Shown here one piece after another: positions 1 through 7,890 of a DNA stretch of 44,987 bases. Numbering within the stretch: the stretch's first letter is position 1; each line of letters begins with the position of its first letter. Below the pieces are notes generated by a model. The model worked only from the letters and a program-made list of their open reading frames with translations, was not told the origin of the DNA and did not search any database. The position numbers were made by a program, and so were the translations under genes. The DNA is taken from NCBI GenBank assembly GCA_049601975.1, contig JBMYRC010000014.1, positions 1 through 44,987 of the forward strand, read 5' to 3'. This DNA is from UBA6544 sp049601975. Its GTDB lineage: Bacteria; Pseudomonadota; Alphaproteobacteria; UBA8366.

Positions 1-990
1 GCCGATCAGTTCCTCGGCCGCACGGTTGAATAAGGTGAAGCAGAGGTCCTCAGCATCCTTCACAAAGACCATGTCCGGGATGTTTTCGATAATGGCCTCG
101 AGGTATAGTTCTTGGGTCTTTTGTTCGGTTACGTCCCGTGCCACCGCTACGAATTGACGTTGGCCGAAATGTGCCATCTCGGTGATTGCCAACTGCATAT
201 GGAAGGTCGACCCGTCCTTGCGCGGACCGTCCAAATTTCGATCGTCTCCATCTGCATCTACCCATATGGTTTCGTCATCGGTTACACCGGTTTGAGGGTC
301 GGTTTGGAATTTTTGCGCAGCCGACGTATTCGCGCTTAGGTTCTGTGCGAATAACTCGTCGGGTGCATAGCAGAAGACCTCGCGCACGGCGGAATTGGCG
401 CTGCGGATAGGACCCTTCTCATCAAGCCCCAAAATCGCGTCGCCGACACTTTCGATCATTGCACTGATTCGGCTTGCTTGATGGGCCGCGTAGACCGCGC
501 CTCTATCGGTTTGTGTCAGTTCCTGTTCGATACAGTCGGCAATATTGCGAATGCTTTTCAGGTCGTCGGCGTCGAGAATTCTTGGCGTGGCATCTGCCAA
601 GCAGAGGGTGCCGATTCTCTGACCGTCCGCTGTACGGACAGGCGCGCCTGCATAAAACCGGATGTGCGGTGATCCCGTGACCATCGGATTGTCGTGGAAC
701 CTGTCTTCCTCAGCCGCATCGGGTATGTACAGGACACGGTCTTCCGTGATCGTATGATTGCAGAACGAGGACGCCTGGAGACCTTCGGTTTCCGAAATGC
801 CGAGGTGGGTCTTGAACCATTGCCGCTCCGCATCAACAAACGTGATCAGCGTTATCGAGACCTTGAATTGGTTCTTCGCGATACGAGCATGCCGGTCGAA
901 ACGCTCCTCTGGCAAACTGTCCATGATGGCGACAGAGTTCAACGCGGTCAGACGCCTCAATTCGTCGATATCTATGTGCTTTCCCGCCAA
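1..990 (-). CDS. GAF-PAS-PAS sensory protein, 3' end outside window
   Basis: This frame stays open from about 1029 to the left edge, so only the N-terminal 330 or so residues are present. It starts with a GAF domain of the type found in bacterial sensor kinases and cyclases; RQWFK and SFCNHTI are recognisable, followed by GAPVRT and GTLCLAD. A first PAS domain follows (SVGDAILGLDEKG) and ends in RKDGSTF and FVAVARDVTEQK. A second PAS (IPDMVFVKDAED) runs off the edge. The output domain (kinase, GGDEF or other) is therefore unknown. There is no ATG in frame after the upstream TGA, so I chose TTG at 990; this start is weak. The upstream ATG near 1064 is in another frame and closes at once. Reading frame continuity was checked at two distant points. 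Confidence 0.75.
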   Translation of the reverse strand, partial: MAGKHIDIDELRRLTALNSVAIMDSLPEERFDRHARIAKNQFKVSITLITFVDAERQWFKTHLGISETEGLQASSFCNHTITEDRVLYIPDAAEEDRFHDNPMVTGSPHIRFYAGAPVRTADGQRIGTLCLADATPRILDADDLKSIRNIADCIEQELTQTDRGAVYAAHQASRISAMIESVGDAILGLDEKGPIRSANSAVREVFCYAPDELFAQNLSANTSAAQKFQTDPQTGVTDDETIWVDADGDDRNLDGPRKDGSTFHMQLAITEMAHFGQRQFVAVARDVTEQKTQELYLEAIIENIPDMVFVKDAEDLCFTLFNRAAEELIG

Positions 991-1098
991 ATGTTTATCG
1001 TCTCCAACACCGAATTGCTCCCAGCATAAAATTACAGCAGTTGTTCTGTGGGATCACCGGACATTTTAGCGAATGGGTTCGGATCCTAATTTCGTATT

Positions 1099-2280
1099 TT
1101 AATAATGTTGTCGGAAGAAGCTGCGCACGTCCTCAATGAACGCGTCGTCGACTTCCAGTGCGGTGAAGTGTCCGCCCGCGTTTAATCCAGTTTCATGCAT
1201 GACATTGCCGAGCCGTTTTACCCAGCTCGATGGTGAGGCGGGTAGAGATCATTTGGTGGGAGGCAGACTCCTAGCGGGAGGTCGATCTTCTGACCGGCTT
1301 TCATGGCACCGCTGCGCTCATTGCGGAAGAATTCCCGATACATCCGGGTCGAGCTATTGATGGTACCGGTCGCCCAATAGATGGTGATGTTGGTCAGCAG
1401 TTGCTCCATAGTGTAGGGCGGTGCGTCAGCCTCGGGCGCGGCCCAGCTCTGGAATTTTTCAGTGATCCAACCGGCGAGGCCCACCGCGGAATCGGTGAGG
1501 CCGTAGGCCAGCGTCTGCGATTTGGTCGCTTGGATTTCCTGTTAGGCTGTCTCATCCCGCAAGTGTTTCTTGGCCTCTCCCAGCCATGCAGACTCTTTGT
1601 CGCTCAACGGTGGATCATCCGGCCCGATGCCCGGCCGCAGTGGCAGAGTGTTGACGTGGAGTGCCGCGATCCCACCTGGGTGATCGAGTGCCATGCGTGC
1701 GCCGATGACGCTGCCCCAGTCGCCGACTTGCACGCCATGTTGTGCGTGGCCGAGCACGTCCCGCATAAGCTGGCTCATCATGCCGCCCGTGTCTTGCGGA
1801 CCGAGGGTCGTCTTCGGGATGCCGGAGAATCCGTAACCCGGTAGCAAGGGCGCGATGATCTATAAGCCATCATCCGGGTCGCCGCCGAAACGTTCCGGAT
1901 GCGCCAGCGGCTCGATCACGTCGAGGAATTAGGCGATGGAGCCCCGCCATTCATGCATCAGCAAGAGGGGAGTGGGTTCGCGCCACTGCCTGTCTCGTGG
2001 ATAAAATGGATGTCCACGGTCTCGCCGTTTCGGCCGTGATCGGCGCGGTGAATGGCGGGAATGCGTTTATCTTGCCTTCAGCCGCATGCCAATCGAATCC
2101 GTCTTTCCAATATTCGACGAGTTCCTTCATGTAGTTGAGATTGGCGCCGTAGTCCCAGCCTGCTTGATCCTGCTCGTCCGGCCACCGGGTGTTGGCGAGC
2201 CGGGTCTTTAGATCGTCGAGAATAGCATCGAGGATGGCGACTTCGAATGGAGCGGGTGCGATCACAAACGTATTTCGCAA
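1099..2280 (-). pseudogene. Epoxide hydrolase (alpha/beta hydrolase with EHN domain), decayed
   Basis: The pieces read end to end as an epoxide hydrolase of the microsomal/juvenile-hormone type. The N-terminal EHN domain is present (LKTRLANTRWPDEQ, YMKELVEYWKDGFDW), then a lid and core with PGYGFSG. The nucleophile region is VGDWGSVIGARMA, and the C-terminal GGHFTALE carries the catalytic His. The gene is broken. A frameshift lies near 2030. In-frame stops sit at 1929-1931 (TAA), 1860-1862 (TAG) and 1542-1544 (TAA). A second frameshift lies near 1220. All stops are TAA or TAG, so selenocysteine readthrough is not an explanation. A short palindromic repeat sits just upstream of the TTG start. 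Several independent lesions indicate old inactivation rather than one sequencing error. Confidence 0.85.
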
Positions 2281-2285
2281 ATTTT

Positions 2286-2311
2286 GTCATTCCCTCACAT
2301 GCGGGAATGAC
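2286..2311. repeat. GTCATTCCC palindromic repeat, copy 1
   Basis: GTCATTCCC and GGGAATGAC form a perfect 9-bp inverted repeat around an 8-base spacer. The same core recurs at 30996-31021, and a related element occurs at 21351-21420, so this is a dispersed short palindrome. It lies between the broken epoxide hydrolase and the end of the downstream monooxygenase gene and could fold in RNA. Confidence 0.7.
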
Positions 2312-2320
2312 GAGCAATGG

Positions 2321-3682
2321 TTACTCCGCCGCTTGCGGTGTGCCGCGCCAGTCACCGATGTTGGGACGGTTGAGGCCCAGGTGGTCGCGCAGCGTCGAGC
2401 CCAAGTATTCCTTGCGGTAGATGCCGCGCTTTTGCAGTTCCGGAATGACGTATTTCACGAAATCCTCGAAGCTGCCCGGCTGATGCGTCGGGCCGATCAC
2501 GAAGCCGTCGCAGGCCCGGCCTTCCCACCATTCTTCGATCCGGTCGGCGATTTCCTTCGGACCGCCGACCCAGGCGTTGCGGAGCAAGCCGCGCCCGGTG
2601 ACCTGCATGAAGTCGCGGGGCGTCGGGTTCTTGATGCCTTCCTCGACGACGACTCGGTCGCGCATGGCCTGCATGCCGGAGATATTGTTGATTTCATCGT
2701 CGGTGAATGGCTCGTCTATCCCCTTGGTCGCGAAATCGAAATTGAGAGCTTCGGAGAGCAACAGCAATTGGTCCATCTCGTTCGGCAGTTTCTCGTAGGC
2801 GGCGGCCTTATCCTCGGCTTCCGCCCGTGTCTCGGCACAGATCGGATAGAACAGGCTGCAGATTTTCATGCCTTCTGGGTCGCGCCCGGCAGCGGCGGTG
2901 ATTTCCTTCTGTAGTTTGTAGCGCGCCTGGGCTTGCTCCAAACTGTGATAGACGACGAACAGCAACTCACCCCAACGCGCGGCGAATTCCTGGCCGCGCC
3001 CACTCATGCCGGCCTGGATCACCACCGGATGTCCTTGCGGCGTGCGTGGCACAGTAAAGGGGCCGCGCGACGACATGTACTTGCCCTTGAAGTCGATCTT
3101 ATGAACCTTGTCCGGATGGGCATAGATATTGTTTAGCTTGTCGACGACGATGGCGTCGTCTTCCCAACTGTCCCAATGGCCGAGCACAATTTCCATGAAC
3201 TCGTCCGCTTCGTCGTAACGCAGATCGTGGGCGGTGTGGATCTCCCGGCCCATGTTCTTGGCTTCGTTGTCGTTGACCGAGGTCACGACATTCCAGGCGG
3301 CGCGGCCTTTGGTCATGAGATCGAGGGTCTGAAATAGGCGCGCCACATGGAAGGGCTCGTAGTAGGTTGTCGAGTATGTGGCACCGAGCCCAAGATGTTT
3401 CGTCACCGCCGCCATGCTCATCAGGCACGTCACCGCGTCCAACTTCACGCAACGAATACCGTTCTTCACCGTCTCCCCGTGGTCGCCGCCATACATATCT
3501 GGCATGGCCAGGCGGTCATCGAAGAAGCCGACGTCGAACTTTCCTTCCTCAAGCACCCGCGCGATATGTTGGTAGTATTCCGGCGAATAAGTGTCCGTCC
3601 GGGCATCTGGATGCCGCCAGGAAGCGGGCAGGGTGGTGCAGTTCTGGGCTTGCAGGAAGGCGACGAAGTGGATTTGGCGCAT
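2321..3682 (-). CDS. NtaA/SnaA/DszA-type flavin-dependent monooxygenase
   Basis: A 453-residue luciferase-like monooxygenase of the subfamily that includes nitrilotriacetate monooxygenase component A and dibenzothiophene-sulfone monooxygenase. These enzymes use reduced FMN from a separate reductase to oxidise C-N or C-S bonds. Family features are the N-terminal IHFVAFLQAQNC strand, FDVGFFDDRL, the AWNVVTS segment with nearby YEPFHVARLFQTLDL, and the late HPVVIQAG barrel strand. Length is normal for this subfamily. AAGGA about 8 nt before the ATG supports the start. It lies 123 nt downstream of the TauD dioxygenase gene on the same strand. The substrate cannot be read from sequence. A flavin reductase candidate occurs at 32710-33177, but it is far away. 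Confidence 0.88.
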   Translation of the reverse strand: MRQIHFVAFLQAQNCTTLPASWRHPDARTDTYSPEYYQHIARVLEEGKFDVGFFDDRLAMPDMYGGDHGETVKNGIRCVKLDAVTCLMSMAAVTKHLGLGATYSTTYYEPFHVARLFQTLDLMTKGRAAWNVVTSVNDNEAKNMGREIHTAHDLRYDEADEFMEIVLGHWDSWEDDAIVVDKLNNIYAHPDKVHKIDFKGKYMSSRGPFTVPRTPQGHPVVIQAGMSGRGQEFAARWGELLFVVYHSLEQAQARYKLQKEITAAAGRDPEGMKICSLFYPICAETRAEAEDKAAAYEKLPNEMDQLLLLSEALNFDFATKGIDEPFTDDEINNISGMQAMRDRVVVEEGIKNPTPRDFMQVTGRGLLRNAWVGGPKEIADRIEEWWEGRACDGFVIGPTHQPGSFEDFVKYVIPELQKRGIYRKEYLGSTLRDHLGLNRPNIGDWRGTPQAAE

Positions 3683-3805
3683 CGGAGAATCCTTGTGGTC
3701 GTGCTGACGGCATCAAGCGCGGCAAATGGGGCAAAAACTATAAGACTGATATTGTCCGCAAATTCATCCGGACAAATGCCCAGGGAAATGAATTTTTGGG
3801 AAATA

Positions 3806-4609
3806 CTAATACGGCCGTTCACCCATGATTGTGATCTGGTGCATGAAGCGGGCGGCCTCCCCATAATCGTGGACGGCATAATGCATGGCGCATCTGTTAT
3901 CCCACAGGACCACGTCGCCTGGTTTCCAACTGTGTCTGTAGGTTCGATCCGGATTTGGGCTTTGCCGGTACAAATAATTGAGAAGGGGGTGGCTTTCTTC
4001 CTCAGTCATATCCTCGAAACACGGCGTGAGTTCGGCGTTGCCGATGAAGAGCGCTTTTCGTCCGGTCTCTGGGTGTGTGCGGACTGCCGGATGAAAGTTG
4101 GATGGGATATCTCCTTGATGTCCCGTACGCTTCGCCATTTTAGCACCGCTGTATTTTACGCGTCGCCCATCAAGCAGCGCCTTCATGCCGTCGGAAAGGG
4201 TCTCGTAAGCCAGATACTGATTACACCACATGGTGTCACCACCGCTGGCCGGTAGTTCGCGTGCCGCCAAGATTGAGATCGCAGGCGGGTGTTCCAGATA
4301 TGGGGAATCCGAGTGCCAATACTCGGTCGGCGTCCCTGATTTTCCACGATTGCGGACCCGCAAGATTCCGGGATACCTCTCCAGATAAGTAAGCATTGGC
4401 GTTATCATGATGTCGCCCCAGCGCTCTGCAAAAGAGAGCAGCGCCGCGTCGTCATCTTGCTGACCCGGAATGACCAGCATGCAGCGCTCGAACAGAGCGC
4501 CTCGAATTTCTACGAATGTATCGTCGCCCAGTTTTGAGAGGTCGACGCCGCGAACGGTTGAGCCGATTGCCGGCGTGAGAGATTTGATGGAAATGGCCTT
4601 ATTGGTCAT
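3806..4609 (-). CDS. TauD/TfdA-family Fe(II)/2-oxoglutarate dioxygenase
   Basis: A 267-residue dioxygenase related to taurine and 2,4-D dioxygenases, which couple 2-oxoglutarate decarboxylation to hydroxylation of a small, often anionic substrate. The 2-His-1-carboxylate triad is visible: H99 and D101 in WHSDSPY and H243 in CAMHYAVHDY. R254 in RFMHQITI is the expected 2-oxoglutarate carboxylate anchor. The N-terminus (IGSTVRGVDLSKL) is typical, and length is normal. It follows the AidB-like dehydrogenase by 14 nt, so the two are probably co-transcribed. A sulfonate, aryl-oxyacid or related substrate is possible but is inference only. Confidence 0.9.
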   Translation of the reverse strand: MTNKAISIKSLTPAIGSTVRGVDLSKLGDDTFVEIRGALFERCMLVIPGQQDDDAALLSFAERWGDIMITPMLTYLERYPGILRVRNRGKSGTPTEYWHSDSPYLEHPPAISILAARELPASGGDTMWCNQYLAYETLSDGMKALLDGRRVKYSGAKMAKRTGHQGDIPSNFHPAVRTHPETGRKALFIGNAELTPCFEDMTEEESHPLLNYLYRQSPNPDRTYRHSWKPGDVVLWDNRCAMHYAVHDYGEAARFMHQITIMGERPY

Positions 4610-4623
4610 GGGTCACTTAACCT

Positions 4624-6297
4624 TCACATCGCGTCAGAGATCCTGTCGATAATTGTGCGGAAATCCGTGTCGACGGGCAGGGTTCCGTAGGCGCCGATCC
4701 AGCGCAGCCCCAACCGTGACGCGCAGAAGGCATCCGATGTAGCGTTTGGTGAGTGACGGACGAGTAATGCCGCCTGCAAGGCGAGGGCCATTCTTTCGGT
4801 TAGCGCGCGGGCGCGAATTTCCATATTCGCTCCGTCCGATAATTCGTCCTTCAGCGATGTTGTCGTGTCGTCGAGCAACGCATTTCCCCCACGCGCCGCC
4901 TCCAACTCCGCGAATATAGCGGGAAGGGCGGCCTCCTCCCGCTGGATGGCGCGCAGCACGTCCAGGCACATGACGTTGCCGGAGCCTTCCCAGATGCTGT
5001 TAATCGGCGCTTCGCGATAGAGGCGCGGCATCATCGATTCCTCAATATAGCCAGGCCCGCCCAGACACTCGAGGGATTCGCCGATATGCGCGGGCGCACG
5101 TTTACAAATCCAGTATTTGCCGATGGCTGTGCCGATGCGGGCGAGGGCCGCGGCACTCTCGTCGGCTGGCGCTTCGTCGATGGCGCGCCCCAGACGTAAG
5201 GTGAAGGCGAGGGCGGCTTCCGCGTCGATAGCGAGGTCGGCCAGTACGTTCCGCATCAACGGCTGTTGGATCAGGCGTTTCTGGAACGCTGAGCGATGGG
5301 TCGTGTGATGTAGTGCCTGTAACAAACCTTGGCGCATCAGTGCCGCGGAGCTTGAGCAGCAGTAGAAGCGATTGTATTGCACCATATCGATAATGGTGCG
5401 CACGCCGCGCCCTTCCTCGCCGACCATGAGGCCCCAGGTATCAAGCATTTCGATCTCGGAGGACGCGTTCGAGCGGTTGCCGAGCTTATCCTTTAGCCTC
5501 TGGATATAAAGCGCGTTGCGTTCGCCGTCAGGGGTCCAGCGCGGCACTAAGAAGCATGAGAGGCCGGCATCTGTATAAGCCAACGTCAGGAAGGCGTCGC
5601 ACATCGGCGCGGAGCAGAAGAACTTGTGACCGGTCAGGCGATACTCCGCGCCGAGGCCGGTAGCGGTGGAGATTGGCTCCGCGTGGGTCGAATTGGCGCG
5701 CACGTCGGAACCGCCCTGTTTTTCCGTCATGAACATGCCGATAGTGGCGCCTGTTTTCTCGGTCACCGGAATGTCGCGCGGATCGTAGGAGGTCGAGAGA
5801 AGTCTTGGGATCCACTCGTCCGCGATCGCAGGTGTGGATCGGAGCGGTGGCAAGGCGGAGTAGGTCATCGCCATCGGGCACATCACGCCGCCTTCGACCT
5901 GATTGTACATATACGTGAGGGCGGTATGAGCGACATGCGCGCCAGACCGATTGTCTTGTTTCCAGGCGAAACTCGGAATCTCATTCTCGATCGCAACTGC
6001 CATCAGATCATGATAGGTCGGATGGAATTCAACTTGGTCGATTCGCATACCGTGGCGGTCGAAGGCCTTCAAGCTGGGCCCATGCCGATTGGCCTGATCG
6101 GCCTTGTCAAACATTTCGGTGGATCCCATCAAGGTCCCGAACGCCGCCAATTTATCCACCGTCCAGCCACCGCCTTCGCGCTGGACCCCTTCGCGCAGCG
6201 CCCGGTCACTTCGCCATAAATCCTGATTACCGATATGCGGCGGCATGTTTTCCACTTCGTGGGTAGGAAGGGAGGCTTTTGCATTCAGATGGATCAT
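4624..6297 (-). CDS. AidB-like acyl-CoA dehydrogenase
   Basis: A protein of about 557 residues that follows E. coli AidB along its whole length. Shared features are THEVENMPP at the N-terminus, the flavin-site block MFMTEKQGGSDVRANST, RLKDKLGNRSNAS, IQQPLMRNVLADLA, and near the C-terminus LYREAPINSIWEGSGNVMCL. AidB is a FAD protein with isovaleryl-CoA dehydrogenase activity linked to alkylation response. Many homologues sit in catabolic clusters and may act as ordinary acyl-CoA dehydrogenases. An in-frame GTG lies further upstream at 6345, but the ATG at 6297 gives the N-terminus expected for the family. A later ATG before PPHIGNQ is also possible. It is first in a probable pair with the TauD gene. 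Confidence 0.85.
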   Translation of the reverse strand: MIHLNAKASLPTHEVENMPPHIGNQDLWRSDRALREGVQREGGGWTVDKLAAFGTLMGSTEMFDKADQANRHGPSLKAFDRHGMRIDQVEFHPTYHDLMAVAIENEIPSFAWKQDNRSGAHVAHTALTYMYNQVEGGVMCPMAMTYSALPPLRSTPAIADEWIPRLLSTSYDPRDIPVTEKTGATIGMFMTEKQGGSDVRANSTHAEPISTATGLGAEYRLTGHKFFCSAPMCDAFLTLAYTDAGLSCFLVPRWTPDGERNALYIQRLKDKLGNRSNASSEIEMLDTWGLMVGEEGRGVRTIIDMVQYNRFYCCSSSAALMRQGLLQALHHTTHRSAFQKRLIQQPLMRNVLADLAIDAEAALAFTLRLGRAIDEAPADESAAALARIGTAIGKYWICKRAPAHIGESLECLGGPGYIEESMMPRLYREAPINSIWEGSGNVMCLDVLRAIQREEAALPAIFAELEAARGGNALLDDTTTSLKDELSDGANMEIRARALTERMALALQAALLVRHSPNATSDAFCASRLGLRWIGAYGTLPVDTDFRTIIDRISDAM

Positions 6298-6370
6298 GGC
6301 CTTGGCTTTCGGTTTAGGGTTGCTGCCGGGATAGCACGTTATCACTTAGTCCATGTTTTGGCGCGGCCTT

Positions 6371-6616
6371 TTAAAGTGTCATATTGAACTTGTGCAAGGC
6401 TTCGGCCTCGCCCACCCAGGCATAAGTCAGAAATACCGGTTCAATGTCGGATATCGTAATAGCGTGTTCGTGACCCGCGGAATTCACGATGAGCGAGCCT
6501 GGCGGGTAGACACCGGCGTGATTTCCGGAAACCGCGCCGCTGATGCAAAGATAGGCATCCGTTATATCCTCGTGACTGTGCGCCGGATGAAGAATTGCGT
6601 TCGTTCCTGCTCGCCA
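6371..6616 (-). pseudogene. Cupin (DMSP-lyase-like) C-terminal remnant
   Basis: After the TAA of the thioesterase the same frame continues for about 80 codons and ends at 6371-6373. It encodes a cupin: HPAHSHEDITDAYLCISG, YPPGSLIVNSAGHEHAI and a late LTYAWVGE strand. The His-rich strand, glycine turn and terminal YAW.G pattern resemble the dimethylsulfoniopropionate-lyase / ChrR-like cupins. There is no plausible start codon before the first cupin strand, and the N-terminal half of such proteins is missing. I read it as a truncated leftover. The separating stop is TAA, which argues against selenocysteine readthrough or a real fusion with the thioesterase. Confidence 0.6.
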
Positions 6617-7021
6617 TTATGAGTTTGGCGCTGAGCGCAGATGTATTTCTAAGGCTTGGCGCACATCGTCCGGCACAGGCTTGGCCGCCTGCGCATCATA
6701 GTCGAAATAGACGTATGTCGCGGTCCCTTTAGCGCATAGACAATCGCTCTGCCACAGCTCCTCGTCGAGTGTGAAACTCTTGGTGCCGATTTTATCGACC
6801 CAAGTTCGGACGAGGGCTTCTTCCTGGAAATAGGTTTGAGCCAAATAGTTGACATTCATGTTCACGAGGGCGACGCGCCAATTGCGAAACTGCAGGTCCG
6901 GCGTCAGCAGGCGAAAGATTTCCTTGCGGCCACCCTCGAACCAGATTGGAATCACGGTGTTATTGATATGTCCCGCACCGTCGGTCTCGGAGACGCGTGG
7001 AATGACCGGAGTTTCAATCAT
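6617..7021 (-). CDS. Acyl-CoA thioesterase, hotdog fold (4HBT/FadM type)
   Basis: A 134-residue single hotdog domain. The N-terminal SETDGAGHINN (D14 to N21) is the catalytic-Asp and helix motif of 4-hydroxybenzoyl-CoA and FadM/YbgC-type thioesterases. NMNVNYLAQTYFQEE and YVYFDYDAQ are the expected strands. These enzymes hydrolyse an acyl- or aryl-CoA thioester in the cytoplasm. The length is normal for a one-domain family member. It is encoded on the same strand as the neighbouring AidB-like gene, with the cupin remnant between them. A role in releasing a product from CoA in the local catabolic pathway is plausible. The substrate is unknown. Confidence 0.85.
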   Translation of the reverse strand: MIETPVIPRVSETDGAGHINNTVIPIWFEGGRKEIFRLLTPDLQFRNWRVALVNMNVNYLAQTYFQEEALVRTWVDKIGTKSFTLDEELWQSDCLCAKGTATYVYFDYDAQAAKPVPDDVRQALEIHLRSAPNS

Positions 7022-7104
7022 TGGGTTTTAAACCTTGGCGGATTTTATGAGGTTCAATCTTTAGTGGACGCATCCCGGATTGAAAATTCCGGTAGAATCA
7101 TCTT

Positions 7105-7428
7105 GTGCAGTTTTCGGAAAATATCGTTTTCGCCGATTTAAACGATGGCGGCTTCCCGAAAGGTGAATGGGACTGCGCTTTGGCATTAGAACTGCTTGAG
7201 CATATCCACGATGTTCCGGAGCTGTTGGCTAAAATTCGACCGGTAGCGGGTCGCTTGGTCTGCATCTATTGTTGTCTGGAAGATTTTGGTGATCTGACCG
7301 AACGACGCGAACGCGACTATTTTAATGATTTTGGCCACGCCGATTTGCAAGAAGCTTTCATCGCCGCAGGATGGGAAGTGAAAGTTGCTAAAGCCGATGA
7401 CAAACAATGTTTATTTATCTGTGAGTGA
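7105..7428 (+). pseudogene. Class I methyltransferase fragment, N-terminus missing
   Basis: A 107-codon open frame with a GTG as the only upstream start; an in-frame TAG lies 9 nt before it. WDCALALELLEHIHDVPELL matches the motif II to post-II region of SAM-dependent methyltransferases, where ...LEHI.D marks the fourth strand and helix. The glycine-rich motif I that binds SAM should precede this and is absent, so the protein would be non-functional as a methyltransferase. The C-terminal part keeps a plausible last strand (AFIAAGWEVKVAKAD). It stands alone on the plus strand between two minus-strand genes and is probably a remnant. A short functional protein cannot be excluded. Confidence 0.5.
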
Positions 7429-7461
7429 TCGAGCGGCATTGCGCGCACGATTTCGATCATC

Positions 7462-7881
7462 TCAGCATTGCATCAACTCGATACTCACGCCGTCGGGTGC
7501 GGAGATATAGCAGAGTAGGCTGCCGTTCATACCTTCCTTCAGCTCGACTGGAAAACCGACGCCCTTGGCGCGCAATGTGTCGCAAAAGGCCCGTAGGTCA
7601 CCGTTATACAAAAACCCGAAATGATCGGTGCCCCATTCGTTGTGGCTGGAGTAGTCATCGTATTGCTGTACCGGTTTGGCCGGGGTCGGGTCTTCACCGG
7701 GGCGGCGACCGCGAATGATGATGATCTTGCCACCGACTTCCATGAAGATCTGCGCTGCTCCTCGTGCAACCGTATCGGCGGTGATGTCAGCGCCTAACAT
7801 CTCCACATACCAGTCGGCGGTCGCTTTCGGGTCTTGGGCGATGATATGGACGTGGTCGAATTCCAGGTTGGGATTGCTCAT
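7462..7881 (-). CDS. VOC (glyoxalase/bleomycin-resistance fold) family protein
   Basis: A 139-residue vicinal-oxygen-chelate protein. FDHVHIIAQDPKATADWY is the first beta-alpha-beta unit with the first metal ligand candidate. GTDHFGFLYNGDLRAF and VSIELMQC supply the usual second His and terminal Glu. VOC proteins act as metal-dependent lyases, isomerases, extradiol dioxygenases or binding proteins, and the sequence does not decide among these. AAGGAAA 6 nt before ATG supports the start. It begins 9 nt after the end of the large flavin oxidoreductase gene and is almost certainly in its operon, so it probably acts on the same pathway. Confidence 0.85.
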   Translation of the reverse strand: MSNPNLEFDHVHIIAQDPKATADWYVEMLGADITADTVARGAAQIFMEVGGKIIIIRGRRPGEDPTPAKPVQQYDDYSSHNEWGTDHFGFLYNGDLRAFCDTLRAKGVGFPVELKEGMNGSLLCYISAPDGVSIELMQC

Positions 7882-7890
7882 CTGATTTCC

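Noticed and set aside
2189..2914. 241-residue plus-strand open frame
   Set aside because: It covers the 3' part of the DszA-like gene and the dead epoxide hydrolase on the other strand and shows no family motif.
3347..4255. 302-residue plus-strand open frame
   Set aside because: It lies opposite the TauD and monooxygenase genes, has no recognisable domain, and is a frame shadow.
6353..6622. 89-residue plus-strand open frame
   Set aside because: It is antisense to the cupin remnant and has no motif of its own.
6371..7021. Thioesterase-cupin fusion by readthrough
   Set aside because: The separating codon is TAA, and the cupin part lacks its N-terminal half, so a truncated neighbour is simpler.
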